64,000 nt of DNA, from positions 1-64,000 of the forward strand of contig JBGSUA010000033.1 of the NCBI GenBank assembly GCA_041753575.1, read 5' to 3'. This document shows positions 63,190-64,000 of the stretch, piece by piece. Positions within the stretch are counted from its first letter, which is position 1; the number at the start of each line of letters is the position of its first letter. The notes beneath the pieces are model-generated. The model was not told where the DNA came from. It worked only from the letters and a program-made list of their open reading frames with translations, and ran no database searches. Made by a program: the position numbers and the translations under genes. The stretch comes from CG2-30-51-40 sp041753575. Its GTDB lineage: Bacteria; Desulfobacterota; DSM-4660; Desulfatiglandales; Desulfatiglandaceae.

Positions 63190-64000
63190 CTACTCCTGGC
63201 CCTGTGAGGCCTTTGGAAAGATGGACAGACATGCGTCAATAACGGCCTCGGCAAATTCAGGCTCTTCCATGTTCGCATCAATGACAGAGACCAATGTATC
63301 CTTTTTCAGCTTAGCCCTCAACTCCTCCACGAATATCATATCCTCAAGGGGGTCGAATGTGGGATTGCCGGGGACATCCACTGAAGACCATCCGCGACCT
63401 GGGATCATCACCCTGACAGGTCCCTTGGCCTTGTTGAGTTTTTCAACAAAGACGCGAGCCACCTCCCGCAGTTCCGAAGGAGAGATCCTGAGCCAGGTCC
63501 TGAGCTTATCCAGATCATATTTTCTCCTCCCTGCGTGCTCCGGCGTATAGGTTGAGCGGGAAGGCGTTATGTGGTTCACGCTGCATGTGGAGATAATCTG
63601 AGGGATTCCAACCTTGCCCGCTGCCTCCATTCTCTTCGGACCCGCGTCGCGCATGAAGCCGAAGAGGTTTTCCCCCACGCCTCCGGGCGCCAGATCCACC
63701 ACGCCCTGAAAGAAACCCTCTTCGATCATTTCCTCCATTGCCCTGTCGCATACGCCTGCCGCGTGAAAGCCTATGACCTGATAGCCTTTATCCTCAAGGG
63801 CCTGCTGAACCCTGTGACCGCATGAATCGCATGGCCCAAGCATGGTGAGGGCGATTGCCTTTCCCTTAGGGGCCCTTGGAAATACGGCCTCTCCCTTGAG
63901 CATACCGGCCATTGCGCCTGCGGCACGGTCCAGGACGTTTTTGAGGAGATTGGAAAGTCCCGACAGCTCTATCACGGTATGAAAGAGCATGATATCGCCG
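63190..64000 (-). CDS. Partial Tm-1/UPF0261-family protein
   Basis: The C-terminal ~270 residues of a ~400-residue family. The coding frame runs through 64000, so the N-terminus lies outside. It contains TMLGPCDSCGHRVQQALEDKGYQVIGFHAAGVCDRAMEEMI, DLAPGGVGENLFG and IPQIISTCSVNHITP, in pieces, characteristic of Tm-1-like ATP-binding proteins, whose enzymatic role in bacteria is unclear. It is transcribed ahead of ubiX and the hydroxylase subunits, 16 bp from ubiX. Confidence 0.85.
   Translation of the reverse strand, partial: GDIMLFHTVIELSGLSNLLKNVLDRAAGAMAGMLKGEAVFPRAPKGKAIALTMLGPCDSCGHRVQQALEDKGYQVIGFHAAGVCDRAMEEMIEEGFFQGVVDLAPGGVGENLFGFMRDAGPKRMEAAGKVGIPQIISTCSVNHITPSRSTYTPEHAGRRKYDLDKLRTWLRISPSELREVARVFVEKLNKAKGPVRVMIPGRGWSSVDVPGNPTFDPLEDMIFVEELRAKLKKDTLVSVIDANMEEPEFAEAVIDACLSIFPKASQGQE

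Overview
The window looks like chromosomal DNA of an anaerobic, respiring Gram-negative bacterium, most likely a member of the Desulfobacterota (former Deltaproteobacteria). The reasons are oxygen-sensitive and anaerobic enzymes (a 4-hydroxybutyryl-CoA dehydratase-type protein, a tungsten aldehyde:ferredoxin oxidoreductase, several radical-SAM proteins, a heterodisulfide-reductase-type Fe-S protein), c-type cytochromes, a haem-bearing chemoreceptor, TRAP and Liv transporters, and small Cys-rich proteins. This placement is inference; there is no rRNA or tRNA gene in the window to test it.

Layout. 0-5.5 kb: a partial Fe-S protein, a PflA-like radical-SAM enzyme, a 4-hydroxybutyryl-CoA dehydratase-like enzyme and a PAS histidine kinase. 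5.5-11 kb: a compact co-directional module of two secreted proteins, an outer-membrane-barrel-like protein, a secreted OB-like protein with a Gly/Arg tail, a histidine kinase and an NtrC-type sigma54 activator. 11-19.6 kb: a tetrahaem cytochrome c next to a chemoreceptor with its own CxxCH site, a second chemoreceptor with a CZB-like zinc motif, a lipoprotein, a DUF3786 protein, a B12-binding-type radical-SAM protein and a rubrerythrin-like protein that has lost diiron ligands. 19.6-27.1 kb: two MFS carriers and a complete TRAP transporter. 27.4-39.0 kb: an acyl-CoA synthetase alpha-type protein, then a TetR-controlled acid-catabolism operon (thiolase, LivF, LivG, acyl-CoA synthetase, LivH, LivM, binding protein, 3-hydroxyacyl-CoA dehydrogenase) that is AT-richer than its surroundings and has ragged edges. 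A perfect 20-bp palindrome lies upstream of it, and its right end runs into an acyl-CoA dehydrogenase cut after about 32 residues.

39.0-43.5 kb: a minus-strand envelope redox cluster (dihaem cytochrome c, a protein with a duplicated unrecognised domain, a b-haem-like membrane protein, a broken NfeD-like gene, Cys-rich secreted and small proteins, DUF302, DUF3467). 43.5-52 kb: moaA, then a type I restriction-modification locus. There hsdM, hsdS, a DUF3800 gene and a small BECR-like gene are chained by stop/start overlaps, while hsdR is broken by a frameshift and an in-frame TAG. 52-58.6 kb: a Ser-type dienelactone-hydrolase lipoprotein and a tungsten AOR cluster with HesA/ThiF-like and MoaD-like partners, a CMD protein, a nitroreductase and DedA. 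58.8-64 kb: a molybdenum hydroxylase operon (large, Fe-S and FAD subunits) with a UbiX-like flavin prenyltransferase and a partial Tm-1/UPF0261 protein.

How it fits together: MoaA, the MoaD-like and HesA-like proteins could supply pyranopterin cofactor to the AOR and the molybdenum hydroxylase. The Liv operon imports an organic acid, activates it to a CoA thioester and oxidises it, but its dehydrogenase has been lost here. The candidates for undescribed biology are the 5.8-11 kb secreted/barrel/two-component module, the DUF3800 plus BECR-like pair inside the hsd operon, and the duplicated-domain redox cluster at 39-43 kb.
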